NCBI GenBank assembly: GCA_009885515.1
Contig: VFKO01000077.1
Span: 1-10,692 of the forward strand
Origin: Rhodobiaceae bacterium
Lineage (GTDB): Bacteria > Pseudomonadota > Alphaproteobacteria > Micropepsales > Micropepsaceae
DNA: 10,692 nucleotides
Direction of reading: 5' to 3'
Shown here: positions 7,067 to 10,692 of the stretch, in pieces
How positions within the stretch are numbered: position 1 is the first letter of the stretch
Layout of the letters: each line of letters starts with the position of its first letter
Translations under genes and position numbers: made by a program
The notes under the pieces: generated by a model
Told to the model about the DNA's origin: nothing
Seen by the model: the letters and a program-made list of their open reading frames with translations, nothing else
The model's database searches: none

Positions 7067-7258
7067 CTCGGTCGTCGCGGTGCGGTTTTTGCACGGCAAG
7101 GTTGCTGTGTGTGCACGGCCCAGTGCCTGTTGGATCAATTCGATCCATTAAGAATTTTTCTTTGCCATGAACAGCAAGATTTGATGATGTTTTACTTGAT
7201 TTTACTGACGTAAGTAGTTGGGGTAACAGCTGGAAGTTCAATTGCTGCGGGGAGACGT

Positions 7259-9151
7259 ATGGACGTTTGGTCTGTACTCAGTTTGGTATCACAAACGGCC
7301 ACACGCTTTTGGAGCGTTGTGGAGGCCAATGTTGGCCCGTGGCCGATTGCGTTTGCTATTGTGGCGATCGTGCTCGCCCTAGGGCTGTTGCTTGTTGCGC
7401 TGCTGCCAAAGCGAATTTCACACAAGTCGCCGTTTGAAGATCTTCAAGCGCCGTTCGGCCCCCTGGAACAACTCGTCGTTCCGCAAGAGCAACCCTTGGT
7501 GGCGGCGGCGCCGAGAAACTGGATGGCGAAAGCAGCGTCCGAGCCGCGGGCACCGGAAGTTCCAGGTTCCAAGCGCGATATTATTGCACGCATGGAGGCC
7601 GTTCGCGGCTCGCGGGTGATCGCCGTCATTCATCGCGACAATATGGAACGCAAGCATCTGGATGTCGTCGATCTTGAAGATGCGTTGACCGCCATTCGCA
7701 AGGTCCCCAAGAACAAGCCTCTTGACGTTATCATCCACTCGCCCGGCGGGCACATTCGGGCCGGGCAGCAAATTGCGCGCGCGATCAAGGCGCATCCGGC
7801 CAAGACCACTGTGTTTGTGCCCTATTATGCGTTGGGCAGCGCCACCTTCATTGCGTATGCGGCCGATCAAATTGTCATGAGCCCGCATGCGGCCCTGTCC
7901 CCCTTCGATCCTTATGTGAGCAAGGGTACGGCGTCGTCGATACTCAATGGCATAACGGACAAACCGATTTCGAAGATTGAAGATGAGACCATCATCTGTG
8001 CCGACATCAGCCGCAAGCTGTTGAACGAGGCGCGGCGTGTTTCCTGCGAACTGATGGATGATGGTGACGATTATGCCGGCGTGTGCCGGATCGCTGATGA
8101 GCTGGTGAGCGGGAAGTGGTCGAGCGATCGGGCGATTACGCCTACGGATGCGAAAGAGGTCGGGCTCAAGGTCTCGTCCGAGATGCCCCCGGAGGTTTAT
8201 CAGCTGATACGGTCATGCCGCAGATCGCGCGGGCGGGACGCCAGTGTTGCCACCTCCGAGGTGGAGCGGTCCCGGTTTGGTGCTGCAACATTGCGGGGTG
8301 AGAAAGCAGAGTCTTCGCCGGTTGGCATCTACGACGACGTGCGCCAATTTCATTTTGAGCGCTCGTCGGCGGCCAAAGCCTTCCCCGAGCCCAAACAAAA
8401 ACTGACCTGGCTGGCGCAATCGGGCACCTATGTTCCGGAAGGGATGGCCGACCGTGCCAAGGGGATCATCAAGCAGATCGAGCAGCAGCGCGGATCGCGC
8501 GTAATTTGCATTATCCATGGCCGCAACATGGAACGGGAAGCGTTCAATTTTGAAGACCTGGAGGATACGCTTGGCGCGCTGGTGAGTAGCGATCCCACCA
8601 AGCCGCTGGACATCATACTGCACACGCAGGGTGGCTCGTCGTTTACGGGACGCCAGATTGCCCGGGCCGTCAAATCGCATCGGGCGCGCAAGACCGTTTT
8701 TGTGCCGTACTATGCGATGTCGGCGGGCACGCGCATTTCGCTTGCTGCCGATCAAATTGTGATGGGGCCGCACGCAACGCTGGGGCCGATTGACACCCAG
8801 CTTTATGGCTGGCCGGCGCCGTCAATCCTGCGGCTGCTTGAGGTCAAGCCCGCAGATGCAATCAGCGACGAGTTTCTGATCCTGGCGGAAGAGGCGCGAA
8901 AAATCATCATCGAAGGGCGGGCCACGGCGTGCGATCTGCTGCAGGGTACCTATTCCAATGACGGTTCGTGCGCTATTGCCGACGAAATGATGAGCGGAAA
9001 GTGGACGCATGGCTTTGGTATCACGGCCGAGATCGCACAGAATCTGGGGCTGAATGTGTCGACCGATCTGCCGGACCTTTTCTTTGATCTGATCCGCTGC
9101 TTCCGTCATGGCGAGGGCGAGGAACCCAGTGTGATTTGCGGCGAGCGGTAG
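7259..9151 (+). CDS. Membrane-anchored tandem SppA-like/serine dehydrogenase-proteinase protein
   Basis: This 630-residue protein has an N-terminal membrane segment (about residues 28-50) and then two copies of a ClpP/crotonase-fold domain of the serine dehydrogenase-proteinase (SDH, SppA-related) family. Copy 1 covers about residues 107-320 and copy 2 about 402-615. They align without gaps at a constant offset of 295 residues. Paired landmarks are GSRVIAVIH/GSRVICIIH, HSPGG/HTQGG, AADQIVMSPH/AADQIVMGPH, FD217/ID512 and SGKW286-287/SGKW581-582. The nucleophile position is Ser488 in YYAMSAGT of copy 2. In copy 1 the same column is Gly193 (YYALGSAT), with Ser194 next to it. Usual family members hold a single domain of roughly 280-300 residues, so this is a fused duplication. 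It heads a probable operon with the pentapeptide gene 5 nt downstream. The soluble part is likely a membrane-tethered peptidase or chaperone-like scaffold. The family call is good; activity is untested. Confidence 0.88.
   Translation: MDVWSVLSLVSQTATRFWSVVEANVGPWPIAFAIVAIVLALGLLLVALLPKRISHKSPFEDLQAPFGPLEQLVVPQEQPLVAAAPRNWMAKAASEPRAPEVPGSKRDIIARMEAVRGSRVIAVIHRDNMERKHLDVVDLEDALTAIRKVPKNKPLDVIIHSPGGHIRAGQQIARAIKAHPAKTTVFVPYYALGSATFIAYAADQIVMSPHAALSPFDPYVSKGTASSILNGITDKPISKIEDETIICADISRKLLNEARRVSCELMDDGDDYAGVCRIADELVSGKWSSDRAITPTDAKEVGLKVSSEMPPEVYQLIRSCRRSRGRDASVATSEVERSRFGAATLRGEKAESSPVGIYDDVRQFHFERSSAAKAFPEPKQKLTWLAQSGTYVPEGMADRAKGIIKQIEQQRGSRVICIIHGRNMEREAFNFEDLEDTLGALVSSDPTKPLDIILHTQGGSSFTGRQIARAVKSHRARKTVFVPYYAMSAGTRISLAADQIVMGPHATLGPIDTQLYGWPAPSILRLLEVKPADAISDEFLILAEEARKIIIEGRATACDLLQGTYSNDGSCAIADEMMSGKWTHGFGITAEIAQNLGLNVSTDLPDLFFDLIRCFRHGEGEEPSVICGER
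7583..8218 (+). repeat. Internal duplication, copy 1 (degenerate nucleophile)
   Basis: This encodes residues 109-320 of the SppA-like protein and pairs with 8468-9103 at a constant 885-bp offset. The nucleophile column holds Gly193 (GGC at 7835-7837). Confidence 0.85.
8468..9103 (+). repeat. Internal duplication, copy 2 (intact nucleophile)
   Basis: This encodes residues 404-615. It matches copy 1 without gaps and retains Ser488 (TCG at 8720-8722) in the YYAMSAGT motif. Confidence 0.85.
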
Positions 9152-9156
9152 GGGCT

Positions 9157-9834
9157 ATGTCCTGGGGTTCTGCAATCTATGCCTGGCTGTTTGGCCAAAA
9201 GCCAAAATCAAAACGTTCCGCGCAACCGGAGTCGGAGGCCTCACCTGGTCCCCACGCGGGCGGCCAACCGGGTGAAGACCTCTACGCCCATGCACCCGAG
9301 ACTGGCATCGGTCATTCGCAGCAGCACCGCTGGCTCTTCGACGAAGGGGTTCTGCATTGGAATCAGCACCGCAGTGAAAACGATTTCAAGCCGGTTTTTC
9401 CGGGACTGAACTTTGTCAAAGAAGCCGCCAAGTCGCGGTTGTGGGGGCGCCCTGCCGATCTGGTTGGCGAGGAGCGGGTCATTCTCAACGGCGTCAACTG
9501 GCGGTTTGCCGATTTGCAAGGCTGCATTCTTGCGCGAGCCGATCTGAGGCAGGCCCAGCTTCAGGGCGCCAATCTGCGCAGTGCAAATTTGTCTGGCGCC
9601 AATCTGTCCGGCGCCGATCTGAACGACAGCGATTTGCGCGGTGCGGTTCTCGATGGCGCCATTCTTGCGCGTGCGACGCTGGTGAATGCCAATCTTTCCG
9701 GTGCCAGTATGAAGGGCGCGAATTTTGCCTGGGCCGATATGAGGCACACCATTGTGGGTGCACGCAACCTGCAAGAGGCGTCCATTTTTGGTGCCTTGCG
9801 CGAGGGCAGCGTAGCGCTGGTGCCGCTTAAGTGA
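9157..9834 (+). CDS. Pentapeptide-repeat protein
   Basis: This is a 225-residue protein. The first 60 residues are polar and Pro/Gly/Ser-rich with no signal peptide. Residues 64-86 hold GVLHWNQHRSENDFKP, similar to the 'GV..WN.WR..NP...PDL' lead-in often seen before pentapeptide arrays. From about residue 116 to 210 every fifth residue is Leu, Phe, Met, Ile or Val in A(D/N)LxG style, about 20 pentapeptides without interruption. This predicts a right-handed quadrilateral beta-helix of about five coils. Such proteins often act by binding partners (for example Qnr/MfpA on gyrase), but nothing here points to gyrase. ATG 9157 is chosen because it lies 5 nt after the SppA-like stop, next to AGGGG. 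A TTG at 9136 would overlap that gene. It is probably co-translated with the SppA-like protein and may act with it. Confidence 0.9.
   Translation: MSWGSAIYAWLFGQKPKSKRSAQPESEASPGPHAGGQPGEDLYAHAPETGIGHSQQHRWLFDEGVLHWNQHRSENDFKPVFPGLNFVKEAAKSRLWGRPADLVGEERVILNGVNWRFADLQGCILARADLRQAQLQGANLRSANLSGANLSGADLNDSDLRGAVLDGAILARATLVNANLSGASMKGANFAWADMRHTIVGARNLQEASIFGALREGSVALVPLK
9502..9786 (+). repeat. Uninterrupted pentapeptide array
   Basis: This encodes residues about 116-210 of the pentapeptide protein. The central hydrophobic residue recurs strictly every fifth position from 120 to 210. The cleanest units are QGANL, RSANL, SGANL and SGADL; the last four (MRHTIV to EASI) are degenerate. Confidence 0.85.
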
Positions 9835-9873
9835 GTGGGGTATATACTGGCAATGCGTTCCTGAGGGGCTGAT

Positions 9874-10383
9874 ATGCGAATTCGATTTTTGATGGGGCTG
9901 ATGGCTGCGTGCTTTGTGCTGCAGGCGTGCGGTGCTACTTTTGTGGAACGCACGTCGCGGGCACCGTCAACGAGCGGGGCTACTGTGGTGCGAAGCGCGG
10001 ACGACATGGACCTCAAGAGCTTCGACAAGAATAACGATGACACTCTGGTGCGCAGCGAGCTTGAGGATGGGCTTAGACGGAATTTTGCGGCCGCAGACGC
10101 CAACGCCAGCGGATTGCTTGAGCCGTCGGAAGTGCGGAGCTTCAACGACCGGTTTGACGATCAAGCGAATATCTCACCGGTGATCGACTGGAACGCTGAC
10201 GGAAAAATCGTGCTGGCTGAATTTGCGTCGCAGTGGCGCACGCTGTTCGAGCGCTCGGACATCAATCGGGATGGCCTGGTGGACGCCGACGAGCTGGCGG
10301 GGCGCGTGCGCGAATACAAGCCGCGCAAACTGCCACCGCCGGCGTTCAGCGGCAAAGACGGAAGGCCACCGGGTTCGCAGTGA
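9874..10383 (+). CDS. EF-hand lipoprotein (four calcium loops)
   Basis: This 169-residue protein has a lipoprotein signal peptide (MRIRF, then a hydrophobic core) ending in LQAC, so Cys19 is the likely lipidated residue. Four 12-residue EF-hand loops follow, starting at Asp51 (D-N-D...E62), Asp75 (D-N-S...E86), Asp105 (D-N-D...E116) and Asp129 (D-N-D-D...E140). Spacings of 24, 30 and 24 residues fit two EF-hand pairs. The tail is Pro/Lys-rich. The start has GAGGGG five bases upstream. It begins 39 bp after the pentapeptide gene on the same strand and probably belongs to that operon, although a GTATATAC stretch at 9840-9847 leaves room for its own promoter. The likely role is a calcium-responsive or calcium-stabilised envelope protein. 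Calcium binding is inferred from ligand residues. Confidence 0.85.
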   Translation: MRIRFLMGLMAACFVLQACGATFVERTSRAPSTSGATVVRSADDMDLKSFDKNNDDTLVRSELEDGLRRNFAAADANASGLLEPSEVRSFNDRFDDQANISPVIDWNADGKIVLAEFASQWRTLFERSDINRDGLVDADELAGRVREYKPRKLPPPAFSGKDGRPPGSQ

Positions 10384-10400
10384 GGGTGGCGGGATTTTTT
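10365..10400 (+). terminator. Possible intrinsic terminator after EF-hand gene
   Basis: GCCACC (10365-10370) can pair with GGTGGC (10385-10390) across a 14-base loop, and a run of six T ends at 10400. The stem spans the stop codon and the loop is large, so it is a weak candidate. Confidence 0.35.
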
Positions 10401-10418
10401 CAGCTCAACCACTGTTCG

Positions 10419-10681
10419 TCAGTTGGGAAAAAACGTCGAGAGCACTTGGTCGCCGGGTTTGAATGCCTTCACCTATCGCCACAACTTCGCCGGCACCGTC
10501 GGACATCGGGATGCGGCCATCGGCGACCGGTATCATGCCATAGACGACTGCCAGATCATGGAAGCTCAGCGAACTGGCGCGCACGCGCACGAGAATTTCG
10601 CCAGTCTTGGGCTTGGGGTCGGACCGTCTCGATCACCAGCTTGTCGGGTGCGCTCTGGGCTTCTACGGCGGCTACTTTCAT
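10419..10681 (-). pseudogene. Decayed zinc-type alcohol dehydrogenase/quinone oxidoreductase remnant
   Basis: The minus strand carries the N-terminal (GroES-like) part of a medium-chain dehydrogenase in three frames. It starts with ATG at 10681 (MKVAAVEAQSAPDKLVIETV). An apparent one-base gain near 10619-10625 shifts it into the frame reading TGEILVRVRASSLSFHDL and later IPMSDGAGEVVAIGEG. A second shift near 10465-10475 moves it to FKPGDQVLSTFFPN. There a TGA (10421-10419) sits where family members have Trp. No further homology is visible; about 95 residues of an expected 320-340 remain. The family is COG0604-type, NAD(P)-dependent oxidoreductase. Three lesions in 265 bp make sequencing error unlikely, although the upstream side is cut by the window end. 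Confidence 0.82.
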
Positions 10682-10692
10682 GTCTGCAATCC

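Larger units (their letters stand above)
6940..7258. promoter_or_regulatory. 319-bp divergent spacer with twin GTTAAC site and hairpin
   Basis: No gene is supported in this stretch between the divergent PLC-like and SppA-like genes. It holds several ordered signals. Two GTTAAC palindromes lie at 6982-6987 and 6993-6998 (11 bp apart, one helical turn). A stem-loop lies at 7045-7066. An inverted repeat GGATC-aattc-GATCC lies at 7132-7146. An AT-rich stretch follows, with TTTTACT repeated at 7190-7196 and 7200-7206. The last 10 bp carry the GGGGAG ribosome site (7249-7254) for ATG 7259. Promoters for both flanking genes presumably lie here, but I could not fix their -35/-10 boxes. Confidence 0.5.

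Noticed and set aside
6976..7170. 64-residue open frame in the divergent spacer
   Set aside because: It begins at a GTG without a clear ribosome site, overlaps the hairpin and palindromes, and its translation resembles nothing I know.
9136..9156. TTG 9136 as start of the pentapeptide gene
   Set aside because: It overlaps the upstream gene, and ATG 9157 fits the junction better.
9502..9786. DNA-level tandem repeat or CRISPR-like array
   Set aside because: The 15-bp periodicity arises from protein pentapeptides; units differ at the DNA level and lack spacers.

Overview
The window looks like an accessory or poorly conserved stretch of a GC-rich proteobacterial chromosome. Protein style suggests an alphaproteobacterium: the GST, the pentapeptide-repeat protein with its N-terminal WNxxR motif, and the SppA-like serine dehydrogenase-type protein. 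This taxonomic guess rests on sequence flavour only. No RNA genes, CRISPR arrays, insertion sequences or integrases are visible. There are eight intact genes and one decayed gene remnant.

Left part (33-3880, minus strand): a two-gene operon for exported proteins. The first gene encodes a trypsin/HtrA-like (S1C) protein with a signal peptide and a C-terminal series of 13-residue acidic, calcium-type repeats. Its catalytic serine is replaced by phenylalanine (GNFGGP instead of GNSGGP). Five bases downstream is an 869-residue protein with a signal peptide, eight TPRs in exact 42-residue register and a C-terminal CHAT (caspase-like) domain with an intact His722/Cys772 pair. The operon therefore pairs an apparently live cysteine peptidase with an apparently dead serine peptidase, both sent out of the cytoplasm.

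Middle part (3881-6939): a 149-bp divergent spacer with two related TGAC/GTCA dyads leads into a glutathione S-transferase and then a small membrane-anchored protein with a C2-like domain and six cysteines. Convergent with these, and ending 7 bp away, is a 526-residue protein. It joins a zinc-dependent phospholipase C / P1-nuclease-like domain with a full ligand set to a DUF4332-like helix-hairpin-helix module.

Right part (6940-10383, plus strand): a 319-bp divergent spacer holds a twin GTTAAC site and a strong hairpin. It is followed by a membrane-anchored protein made of two tandem serine dehydrogenase-proteinase/SppA-like (ClpP-fold) domains, with the nucleophile serine only in the second. 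Five bases later comes a pentapeptide-repeat protein of about 20 units, and then a four-EF-hand lipoprotein. The last 270 bp hold the remnant of a zinc-type alcohol dehydrogenase/quinone oxidoreductase gene with two frameshifts and a stop.

Recurrent themes are envelope localisation, peptidase folds (CHAT, S1C, SppA-like), calcium-type acidic loops, and paired active and inactive catalytic domains. The two gene sets with most claim to being under-described are the CHAT/pseudo-S1C operon and the tandem SppA-like/pentapeptide/EF-hand operon. Any functional link between them is inference.
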